A stretch of 64,000 nt of DNA from Prevotella sp. Lineage in GTDB: Bacteria > Bacteroidota > Bacteroidia > Bacteroidales > Dysgonomonadaceae. The notes beneath the pieces are model-generated. The model made no database searches. It worked only from the letters and a program-made list of their open reading frames with translations, and was not told the DNA's origin. How positions within the stretch are numbered: position 1 is the first letter of the stretch; every line of letters begins with the position of its first letter. The stretch lies in the NCBI GenBank assembly GCA_031285625.1, contig JAITVV010000092.1:157679-221678 (forward strand), given 5' to 3'. Of this stretch, positions 24,835 to 32,107 are shown piece after piece. A program made the translations under genes and the position numbers.

Positions 24835-27800
24835 TTAGAATGAAAGATTGAGCCCAAATGTTACAGTTTTCGGACTTGGATAATCTCCGTAATCCATACC
24901 CATTGCTCCGGTTTCACTTAGAGTGCCTTTCGTATTCGGAGGAGTCACACTTACAGACTCAGGATCCATACCCGGATATTTTGTAAAAGTGAAGAAGTTA
25001 TCCAAAGAAGCAAAAACACGCAGTCTGGATATTTCAATCTTCCTTGTAAGTGAAGCCGGTATAGTATAGCCAAGTTGTAATTGTTTGATCTTGAAATATG
25101 AACCGCTCATAAGCTGTGCCGATGATTTGGCAAACTTATCGTCAGTTGGATTCGGATGCGGATATTTTGCTCCCGGACCTTTCACATCCCACGAATCTGT
25201 CCAGAATTCTGCCAATTGATTAGCAGTTGCCGATCCACGCATACTAACCACCATTTTTCCACCTGAGCTACCGCTACCAAAAGCTGTAAAGTCAAATCCT
25301 TTGTAAGCTGCGGATATTGTTAGCCCATAATAAAACTTAGGTATAGCAGAACCTAAGAATACTTTATCAGATTCATTTATTTCACCTTCTCCTGTTTGAT
25401 CTTTATATAGAGCTTTGCCAGTATCAGGATCCGGACCCAGATATTCATAGCCATAATAGCTCCACACCGGTTGTCCTTTGTAGAAATAAACGAATCCATT
25501 AGAATATCCATCCTCAATAGGTTTCTGAACTTCATCCAGTTTTGTAACCTTATTATGCAAAGTTGCCAGATTAGCACTCACACTGTAAGAAAAATCATCT
25601 ATTTTATCTTGCCAGCCCAGATCAAATTCAAATCCTGCGTTATTTACTTTACCCACATTCTTCCACATCTCTGTAGTTCCTGTAGAAAGAGGAGGTGTTA
25701 TTTTTACTAGCTGCCCAGTTGTATTCTTATTATAATAATCGACAGTAAGAGTAAGACGATCATTCAGGAATCTGGCATCAATACCCGCATCTATTTGTTT
25801 AGATTCTTCCCAGTTCAACATAGGGTTTGTCAATGTATTAGACGGAGAGATTGTGTTTACAAGGCTTCCTCCGATAGGATAATAACCCGGAAGGTTCAAA
25901 GATGAACTCCACCGATACCCGCTAAGAACATTTACGTTACCATTTACCCCATATGAAGCACGTACTTTCAGGAAAGATAAAGTTTTAGGACTTATATTCT
26001 CCATAAATTTTTCATTACTAACAGTCCATCCGGCAGATACAGAAGGGAAATATCCCCAGCGATTATCTTTTGATAGTTTAGAATTGTCAAAAGCATCTGC
26101 ACGGAAATTAGCTTGTATCATATAACGATTATCATATGCATAGCCTATACGTCCGAAGTAACTCATTTTCTTACTTTTACCTACTGATCCGCCTACACCA
26201 TCATTAGCGCCGCTTGAAGAATAGTCCAAATAATGGAAGTTTGGTGCACCATTTATAAATTCGTCTGTGGTACCTCTGGTATAGTTTCTCCAATTAGATG
26301 AATATGACATCCCAGCCATCGCATATACATTATGCTTGTTGAAAGTCTTATTATAGTTTGCAAAGTTTTCCCATTCATAAAATCTTTCAGTAGCTGTTTC
26401 TGCTTCGTAGCTTAGCTTCGAGCGTGGAGAAATAGAGAAATACACAGGAACTCCATAATATTTATAATCTTCGGATCCTAAACGGTAGCCCAAACGGGTA
26501 GTAAATACAAAACCTTTGATCGGTTTGAAATTCAATGATGTTACCCCTCTGATATTAAAATCCTTATGTTTACTGTTCTGACTATAATACCATGTCATAG
26601 GATTTGTATTATCAGCATTGTATTTAGGAACAGCAGCATAATCTCCGTTCTCATTTTTCATAAGCATATCATCACCTTTAGACGTAATCAGGTCTTTCAT
26701 ATATTGTGGCAAATTATCCTTATCATAGAAAAGAGGAGTCAACGGATCATAGTAATAAGCAGAGTTAAATCCTTGTTTATTAATTCCATCCCCTACTCTT
26801 GAGTATTCTGAGTTTTCGATTGAATTATTCGAAGAGAATTCGAGCCACGGCTTAATATTATAAGTAGCGTTCAGTTGGAAAGAAAGACGATTTATATAAT
26901 CTTTATCTCCATAGTACATACCATCATTTTTCATATAAGATACTGATGAGTATAGAGTACCATTATCATTTCCTCCTTCAAAACCTACTGTATGACGCTG
27001 GAAAGAGCCATTATCTCCATAGAGAGCTTCGCTCCAATCTGTATCTGTAACGCCATCCCAGTCATTCACCAAAGAGTTACCGGCTGCCTTGTTATAGTCA
27101 ACATATTGTTGAGCATTCATCATTTTGGGCTTGCGGGCCAATGAAGTAATCCCGTAGTTAAAATCATAGAAGATTTTGCTTTCCCCTTTTGTTCCGCTTT
27201 TGGTTGTGATAAGTACCACTCCATTACCGGCTTCTACTCCATAGATAGCTGCAGATGCACCATCTTTAAGTATCTCCATCGATTTTATGTTATTTGGATC
27301 CAGATAGGCAATATCTTTTACTTTAAGACCATCGACCACATAAAGAGGTTCTGAATTTCCTGAAGAGTTGGAGCTTATACCGCGTATACGAACAGCAGGA
27401 CTGGTTCCCGGTGCGGATGAACCACCCATGACTTGTACACCGGCTGCTTTTCCCTGAAGGGCTTGTTGTACGTTTTCAACAGAACGTGATCCAAGAGCAT
27501 CTCCCTTTACCGAAGTTATGGCTCCTGTTACATCGCTTTTCTTTTGTACACCGTAACCAATCACGACTACATCATCTAGCATTTTTGTATCTTCTTCAAG
27601 AATAATGTGAAGAGATGTTTGATTCCCTACAGATATAAGTTGAGGGCTAAATCCCAAAAGCGAGACTTTAATTTTTTGACTAGACGATACATTTTCCAAT
27701 GTAAATGTACCATCATCTAAGGTTAGAGTTCCCTGGGTAGTTCCCTCGATCACCACAGTTGCTCCAATAATAGGTTCTCCCGTATTATCGACAACTGTTC

Positions 27801-27903
27801 CTGTCAGATTCCTCGTTTGCGCAACAGTCTGGCTGCCTGCAAACGGAATTGCAAGAATCATAATCAGTGTTATTAAAGTCAATTTCAATAAGCTTTGTTT
27901 CAT
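24835..27903 (-). CDS. SusC/RagA family TonB-dependent outer-membrane transporter
   Basis: This 1022-residue protein has a signal peptide (about 1-30) and a carboxypeptidase-D-regulatory-like domain (NLTGTVVDNTGEPIIGATVV). The SusC TonB box region (VVVIGYGVQKKSDVTGAITS) is followed by a plug domain (GKAAGVQVMGGSSAPGTSPA, then SMEILKDGASAAIYGVEAGN) and a beta-barrel ending in the aromatic GLNLSF. It imports oligosaccharides using TonB energy together with the SusD lid encoded next. It lacks the extra N-terminal STN domain expected of a transducer that signals to an anti-sigma factor, so control by the sigma factor at 20265 would need another route. Confidence 0.95.
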   Translation of the reverse strand: MKQSLLKLTLITLIMILAIPFAGSQTVAQTRNLTGTVVDNTGEPIIGATVVIEGTTQGTLTLDDGTFTLENVSSSQKIKVSLLGFSPQLISVGNQTSLHIILEEDTKMLDDVVVIGYGVQKKSDVTGAITSVKGDALGSRSVENVQQALQGKAAGVQVMGGSSAPGTSPAVRIRGISSNSSGNSEPLYVVDGLKVKDIAYLDPNNIKSMEILKDGASAAIYGVEAGNGVVLITTKSGTKGESKIFYDFNYGITSLARKPKMMNAQQYVDYNKAAGNSLVNDWDGVTDTDWSEALYGDNGSFQRHTVGFEGGNDNGTLYSSVSYMKNDGMYYGDKDYINRLSFQLNATYNIKPWLEFSSNNSIENSEYSRVGDGINKQGFNSAYYYDPLTPLFYDKDNLPQYMKDLITSKGDDMLMKNENGDYAAVPKYNADNTNPMTWYYSQNSKHKDFNIRGVTSLNFKPIKGFVFTTRLGYRLGSEDYKYYGVPVYFSISPRSKLSYEAETATERFYEWENFANYNKTFNKHNVYAMAGMSYSSNWRNYTRGTTDEFINGAPNFHYLDYSSSGANDGVGGSVGKSKKMSYFGRIGYAYDNRYMIQANFRADAFDNSKLSKDNRWGYFPSVSAGWTVSNEKFMENISPKTLSFLKVRASYGVNGNVNVLSGYRWSSSLNLPGYYPIGGSLVNTISPSNTLTNPMLNWEESKQIDAGIDARFLNDRLTLTVDYYNKNTTGQLVKITPPLSTGTTEMWKNVGKVNNAGFEFDLGWQDKIDDFSYSVSANLATLHNKVTKLDEVQKPIEDGYSNGFVYFYKGQPVWSYYGYEYLGPDPDTGKALYKDQTGEGEINESDKVFLGSAIPKFYYGLTISAAYKGFDFTAFGSGSSGGKMVVSMRGSATANQLAEFWTDSWDVKGPGAKYPHPNPTDDKFAKSSAQLMSGSYFKIKQLQLGYTIPASLTRKIEISRLRVFASLDNFFTFTKYPGMDPESVSVTPPNTKGTLSETGAMGMDYGDYPSPKTVTFGLNLSF

Positions 27904-28253
27904 AATCTTAAAAAAATTAATAATTTATTGTTTAGTAGTTCATTGTATCCGGCGTCTATCACTCTCTCGTCAACCGGATGAGGTCGTAGTATGGATTTCT
28001 TAGTTACATTCATAAAGATTTATTGGTTAGTATTAGGTGAATTATTTCATAGCATAAGATATTTTAGTGTTATCATCTTATGAACGACTTAGGATTAAAA
28101 TACCACTAAAACATTTTTCAATTTCGTGAAAATAAGGGCTTAAAGAATTAAAAGGCCGGCTGATTAAATAAATAATCAATCGACCTGTATTTTAGAAGTT
28201 AATCTTACAATAACTTATTCTATTTTAGCTTTTTGTAAAACTCTGTAAGTTTA
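27904..28253 (-). other. susC upstream region, non-coding
   Basis: No gene is seen in this 350-bp stretch. It has an 8-bp inverted repeat CATAAGAT (28053-28060) / ATCTTATG (28075-28082) and a small hairpin TGATTA/TAATCA (about 28161-28178). Either could be a regulator site or a leader structure of susC. No clear TAnnTTTG promoter was found. Confidence 0.4.
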
Positions 28254-28460
28254 TCAACTGAATGATGCATCTTTGGATATAAAAGAGATCAGCTTAACAG
28301 TAAGACCCTCAAGAGCAGCAGCCTCTATTTTATGATGACCATCCAACAAACAGTTGGCAAATCCCCAATGTGATACAATTCCATCTTTAGGAGTTGTAAA
28401 ACTTAGTCTCGATTGTGATTTTCTGACTTCGAGATGTTTGTGATCTATATTACTTTCCAT
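28254..28460 (-). CDS. Small conserved-looking protein, likely C-terminal remnant
   Basis: This is a 68-residue product if the ATG at 28460 is used (a TTG lies 6 bp upstream). The core GIVSHWGFANCLLDGHHKIE followed by AAALEGLTVKLISFIS looks like the end of a larger Bacteroidetes hypothetical protein. DGHHKIEAA also recalls the phosphate-binding helix of ParB-like nucleases. Most of such a domain is missing, so I take it as a shortened gene. Nevertheless it has a TGTTAC-type promoter element about 30 bp upstream (copy C), so it may be expressed. Confidence 0.5.
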   Translation of the reverse strand: MESNIDHKHLEVRKSQSRLSFTTPKDGIVSHWGFANCLLDGHHKIEAAALEGLTVKLISFISKDASFS

Positions 28461-28490
28461 ATTCAATCTTATTTACCATACATTAAAAAA

Positions 28491-28534
28491 GTGACAAAAG
28501 TAACAACTTATACATATATTTTATCTGTTACTTT
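28491..28534 (-). promoter_or_regulatory. TGTTAC-type promoter element, copy C
   Basis: On the minus strand: AAAAGTAACA, 23 bp, then TGTTACTTTTGTCACTTTTT with the -7 box TACTTTTG. It lies directly upstream of the small gene ending at 28254 and downstream of the second Y RNA cluster. Confidence 0.5.
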
Positions 28535-28581
28535 TTCTTTCTGTCCCATTTATATTAGACAATCTTAATTATATATTCTTG

Positions 28582-28777
28582 TACTCCTAATGAGATTCGA
28601 ACTCATATTCCCTTTCGGGCAGTACGGCTCTAAATACGCTTCCCTACTTTTCAGTTAAGAATTTCGGTGCATCTGTAAAATCTACCCATAACAACGCGCA
28701 GCTATTACGGGGCTATCCATACACTCTATGGTAAGTCTAAATTTTGCCACAGGCTTTTCCTTTTAAGCTATAGGAGC
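28582..28777 (-). ncRNA. tRNA-like RNA in normal order with a ~140-nt structured insert
   Basis: A 7-bp acceptor helix GCTCCTA (28777-28771) pairs with TAGGAGT (28588-28582), the outermost pair being G-U. TA and a D-arm GCTT-AAAAGGAA-AAGC with GG in the loop follow. At the other end is a perfect T-arm ATGAG-TTCGAAT-CTCAT. Between D-arm and T-arm, where an anticodon arm should be, lies a long insert. It contains CCATA-GAGTG-TATGG, an 11-bp hairpin around CCGTAATAGC/GTTGTTATGG, ACT-GAAA-AGT and CCC-GAAA-GGG. The insert also has GTAGGGAAGCGTAT, like the Y1 strand GTAGGGAAGAGATAC. It begins 7 nt after Y6 and is probably co-transcribed. No CCA is encoded and no anticodon is evident. No group I intron core or tmRNA reading frame was recognised. 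The class is unresolved. Confidence 0.6.
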
Positions 28778-28784
28778 AAATTAT

Positions 28785-28935
28785 AAACGAGGTAACAGGC
28801 GAAAAGAGACTGTTTATCCTGCTCTACCACTGAGCTACACTCCCGTTAATTTGTATTACTGAGAGAGTGAGGGGACTCGAACCCCCGACCCGGGCATTAA
28901 AAGTGCGAAGTAACTCTAATCTACGACACTCGTTT
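28785..28935 (-). ncRNA. Y-like RNA Y6 with near-complete permuted tRNA
   Basis: A 7-bp terminal stem AAACGAG/CTCGTTT bears the Y strand GTGTCGTAGATTAGAG then TTACTTCG, and the 3' strand GTCTCTTTTCGCCTGTTACC. The inner part is a tRNA with reversed halves. A T-arm GGGGG-TTCGAGT-CCCCT (28886-28870) comes first, then acceptor 3' strand CACTCTC (28869-28863) and an 18-nt connector. The acceptor 5' strand GGGAGTG (28844-28838), TA, and the D-arm GCTC-AGTGGTA-GAGC (28835-28821) follow. All seven acceptor pairs form (one G-U). Only the anticodon arm is missing, replaced by the Y stem. It would be read by tRNA-binding enzymes as a tRNA body with joined ends. Confidence 0.8.
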
Positions 28936-28972
28936 TATGCTTTGTATATGAATGATCGCTTGTTTGATGATA

Positions 28973-29006
28973 CAAAGTAAAAGCACCGGAGCGCAGTGTT
29001 TTTGCG
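28973..29006 (-). promoter_or_regulatory. Ro/Y shared promoter element, cluster 2 copy
   Basis: On the minus strand: CGCAAAAACACTGCG (29006-28992), 14 bp, then CTTTG (28977-28973) as part of TTACTTTG. TATCATCAAACAA follows, close to the sequence after CTTTG at rsr. Y6 begins about 37 nt after it. Confidence 0.6.
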
Positions 29007-29199
29007 TACAGATATTTATTTGATAAATAATTTTAGAAATAGTTATGATAAGACTAATAATCAACATTTTGTACAAAACATTATATAAATAGTGAGACAA
29101 CTACAATTATCATATTTATAAATTTCATATGAGTTGTTAATTAAAAATACAAAGATAATGTCTTACTTTGTGCCACATTAATAACACAACTAACTACAC

Positions 29200-29886
29200 A
29201 TGATAAGAATAACCATTTTATCGATCCTTCTCCTTGTAATATCCCAAAATATACAGGCACAATCTGAAACAATCACAGACAGTATCTACATAAAAGCAGA
29301 TGAAATGCCTCAGTTTCCCGGTGGTGAAGAGGCTTTAGTCAGACATATATCATCCAATTTAAGCTATCCTCGAATAGCGATCGAGGCAGGCGTACAAGGC
29401 CGTGTGGTTGCACGCTTTGTTGTCGGGGCAACAGGTCTGGTCAGAGATATAGAAATTATGAGAAGTCTACACCCTGAATGCGACAAAGAAGTAATAAGGG
29501 TAATAAACCTGATACCACAATGGATACCTGGGAAAATGGATGACGAAAATGTCTCAGTCTACTTTACCTTACCTGTAATCTTCCGGCTACCGCATGATTA
29601 TATAACAGATGATGAAAATGATTCAACAGAGGAGTATGATTCAACTGAGGATATTATTTTGACCGAAAGTGAGTATGGACCAGCTGACTCAGCGGAAGAA
29701 TTCATTTCGAATTTCGAGCGCTTTATGAATGAGATTTATTTATTACCCGATCCCGATAATTATGTAAATGACTTTAATACAATAAGTAAAGACTATATAA
29801 AATTTCAGGATCAACTCAACGAAGAGCAGGTTATGCAATTAGTAAAAATACTGGAAGATGCACAGAAACAGGAAAAAGAAAAGTAA
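29200..29886 (+). CDS. TonB C-terminal domain protein
   Basis: This 228-residue protein has a signal peptide or anchor (TILSILLLVISQNIQAQ). A TonB C-terminal domain follows at about 30-125: MPQFPGGEEALVRHISSNLS, YPRIAIEAGVQGRVVARFVV, then EVIRVINLIPQWIPGKMDDE. The tail is acidic (DDENDSTEEYDSTEDI) and ends in a helical region. The proline-rich linker and canonical N-terminal anchor of true TonB are missing. It is therefore one of the many short Bacteroidetes TonB-domain proteins of unclear role. A TTACTTTG box at about 29162-29169 could be its promoter. Its stop is 8 bp from the convergent fusion gene. Confidence 0.85.
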   Translation: MIRITILSILLLVISQNIQAQSETITDSIYIKADEMPQFPGGEEALVRHISSNLSYPRIAIEAGVQGRVVARFVVGATGLVRDIEIMRSLHPECDKEVIRVINLIPQWIPGKMDDENVSVYFTLPVIFRLPHDYITDDENDSTEEYDSTEDIILTESEYGPADSAEEFISNFERFMNEIYLLPDPDNYVNDFNTISKDYIKFQDQLNEEQVMQLVKILEDAQKQEKEK

Positions 29887-29894
29887 ATAGTTAT

Positions 29895-31742
29895 CTATTG
29901 TTTTTCTGTGGCTGCCTGAACAGCAGACATTACTCTTAAGAAATTGCCACCCCATATTTTTGCGATATCTTCATCCGAGTATCCTCTTTCCAGAAGCTTT
30001 ACTGTTATATTAATCATATCATTACTCCCATTGCAGCCAATGAGTCCGCCGCCGCCATCAAAATCGGAAGCGATACCTACATGGTCTATTCCTGCCACTC
30101 TGACTGCATAATCTATATGGTCGACAGCATCCTCTAATGAGGCTTTCTTCCTGTCCTTATTGATGAATAAGTCTACCAGACAAATCTGTACTACTCCACC
30201 ATTCTTGGCTATCGCCTGCATCTGCTTATCAGTCAGGTTACGGTCATTAAAACACAACGCTTTTACGGATGAATGAGAAGCAATAATAGGTTGGGTAGAC
30301 AGATTGATGACATCCCAGAAAGTCTTTTCCCCGGCATGTGATACATCTATCATTACACCCAGACGGTTCATTTCCCTGATAACTTCTTTACCAAAGGGAC
30401 TCAGGCCGTTCCATTCATGATTCGATTTACTTGAAGTATCGCATATATCGTTATCCCTCGTATGGCAGAGTGTAATGTAATTTACACCCATTTCTTTAAA
30501 CCGGGCTATATTTGATATATCCTTTCCTATTCCATAGCCATTCTCTATCCCGATAAATATAGCTTTCTTACCGAACTTCTTTATACGCATTAAATCTTCG
30601 GCAGTATAGGCTATCTCACAGATATCCTTATTATTCTCTACCTGAGTATGTATACCTTTTATCAGTCCTTCTATCTTATCAACAGCCTTTTGTGACGATA
30701 CCTTATCGCGCGGGCCCTGGCCTGTATAGGCAGCAAAGAAAATAGCATCAAGCATCCCCTCCTCCATCTTCGGGATATTCACCTGGTTAGCTTCACGTTT
30801 ACCGATATCAAAGCCTGCTTTCTTAAACTCTAATGGAGTGTCACAGTGTGTATCAATAGTGAAAATACGCTTATGCAGTTCTTTTGCCTTACGGAAAGTC
30901 TCTGCTTCATTTACAATAAAGCTGAACAGCTTCAGCATGGTTGTATCACCTCCCCAGACATGCCCTTCGGGGTGCCATTGCACGCCCATAATCTTCCGGT
31001 TGGGATAGGCCTCTATCGCCTCAACAATTCCATCAGAGGTCTTTCCTACAACGTTGAAACCAGGAGCAACATCTTTAACACCCTGATGATGGTATGTATT
31101 TGTGGAAACTTCCGTTAACCCTAGTATTTTAGCCAGTTGAGAATCTTTTGTAATGGAAACAATATGTGTACCGACATCTCTTGGTTCACTCTGACTGTGT
31201 TTTATACTTTTATCCTTGTGCTGGGTGGGTATATCCTGATAGAGTGTACCACCAAAAGCTACATTCATAGCCTGCTCTCCCCTGCAAATACCCAACAAAG
31301 GAATGTTACGGTCTGTAGCCATCTTTAACAGCACCAAATCGTAGATGTCACGTATAGAGTCTATATCATTCATATCGGGTATAGCCCGCTCTTTGTAATA
31401 ACGCGGGTCGAAATCCCCTCCTCCAATCATTACCAGTCCATCTAAATCCTTTATAATATCCCTTAATATAAGCCCATCTGACATCACCGGAATAATAACA
31501 GGTCTGCCACCTGCTTTAAGTACAGCATGAATATATGTACCAGCAACACTGGAGCCGCCACTTTGAGTATGGCTTGCAGATACACCAATAAGTGGTTGCT
31601 TCTTAGCCCTTAAATCTACAAAACGTGAATCGGTATACTCATATAGTTTCTGAAGGTCAGGTGTTAAAACGTCCTGCCCTCTTAGCGGTAAGAAACTTAT
31701 TAATAATACTATAACAGATATATAGAATATGACTTTTTTCAT
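29895..31742 (-). CDS. Class I glutamine amidotransferase-like (C26) / membrane dipeptidase (M19) fusion
   Basis: This 615-residue exported protein joins two enzymes. Residues about 45-275 are a peptidase C26/gamma-glutamyl-gamma-aminobutyrate hydrolase-like domain with the nucleophile Cys in LLGICRGEQAMN and the His-x-Glu in MGVQWHPEG. Residues about 295-610 are an M19 dipeptidase with zinc-site motifs IDTHCDTP, IENGYGIG, VMIDVSHAGEKTFWDV, IIASHSSVKAL and GIASDFDGGGG. A signal peptide (FYISVIVLLISFLPLRG) sends it to the periplasm. One domain could split gamma-glutamyl bonds and the other the resulting dipeptides, for example from glutathione or peptidoglycan fragments; this is inference. It starts 3 bp after the small gene at 31746, so they share a transcript. 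Confidence 0.88.
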   Translation of the reverse strand: MKKVIFYISVIVLLISFLPLRGQDVLTPDLQKLYEYTDSRFVDLRAKKQPLIGVSASHTQSGGSSVAGTYIHAVLKAGGRPVIIPVMSDGLILRDIIKDLDGLVMIGGGDFDPRYYKERAIPDMNDIDSIRDIYDLVLLKMATDRNIPLLGICRGEQAMNVAFGGTLYQDIPTQHKDKSIKHSQSEPRDVGTHIVSITKDSQLAKILGLTEVSTNTYHHQGVKDVAPGFNVVGKTSDGIVEAIEAYPNRKIMGVQWHPEGHVWGGDTTMLKLFSFIVNEAETFRKAKELHKRIFTIDTHCDTPLEFKKAGFDIGKREANQVNIPKMEEGMLDAIFFAAYTGQGPRDKVSSQKAVDKIEGLIKGIHTQVENNKDICEIAYTAEDLMRIKKFGKKAIFIGIENGYGIGKDISNIARFKEMGVNYITLCHTRDNDICDTSSKSNHEWNGLSPFGKEVIREMNRLGVMIDVSHAGEKTFWDVINLSTQPIIASHSSVKALCFNDRNLTDKQMQAIAKNGGVVQICLVDLFINKDRKKASLEDAVDHIDYAVRVAGIDHVGIASDFDGGGGLIGCNGSNDMINITVKLLERGYSDEDIAKIWGGNFLRVMSAVQAATEKQ

Positions 31743-31745
31743 TGT

Positions 31746-31976
31746 TTATTTTATCTCATTATTTATCAACGTTCCCAGTAAAGCAGCTAAAGTATTATCA
31801 TTTATACATTTATTAGCTATATTCCATTCCTCTCCATCAAATTTGGAAATTACAATCCAATTGCCTGCATCAAATCTGAATGTATAATACATAAAGTCTG
31901 TACATTTATCAACATTACCTTCAATAGTAACATTATATACTTTATTGTCAATCGTAATATTCGTTGTTTTCCGCAT
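31746..31976 (-). CDS. Small hypothetical protein
   Basis: A 76-residue product is obtained with the ATG at 31976; an upstream TTG would add seven residues. The sequence (NITIDNKVYNVTIEGN, YYTFRFDAGNWIVISKFDGE, NDNTLAALLGTLINNEIK) looks like a compact beta-rich domain with a C-terminal helix and no signal peptide. I do not recognise a family. It precedes the C26-M19 fusion by 3 bp. A TGTTAC-type promoter element (copy D) lies about 25 bp upstream. Confidence 0.6.
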   Translation of the reverse strand: MRKTTNITIDNKVYNVTIEGNVDKCTDFMYYTFRFDAGNWIVISKFDGEEWNIANKCINDNTLAALLGTLINNEIK

Positions 31977-32000
31977 TATCAAATACTTTATATACAAAAA

Positions 32001-32044
32001 GTGACAAAAGTGACAGTTTTTATATGTTTCTTTATTGTTACTTT
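32001..32044 (-). promoter_or_regulatory. TGTTAC-type promoter element, copy D
   Basis: On the minus strand: AAAGTAACA, 23 bp, then TGTCACTTTTGTCACTTTTT. The -7 box is CACTTTTG, one base off consensus. It drives the small gene at 31746 and the C26-M19 fusion. Confidence 0.45.
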
Positions 32045-32107
32045 TTCTTCTTTTGTTACTTGTTAACTTGTATCTCGTACCTTGTCAACTTTCTCATTTA
32101 TAATAAT

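Noticed and set aside
27980-28008. GTCGTAG...TTAGTTAC on the plus strand upstream of susC, resembling a Y strand
   Set aside because: No partner strand closes it, spacing inside the motif is wrong and it is on the opposite strand from all other Y-like RNAs.
28582-28777. tmRNA, or tRNA split by a group I intron
   Set aside because: The RNA is far shorter than tmRNA and no tag reading frame or pseudoknot pattern was recognised. No P3-P7 core signatures of a group I intron were found. A covariance search would be decisive.
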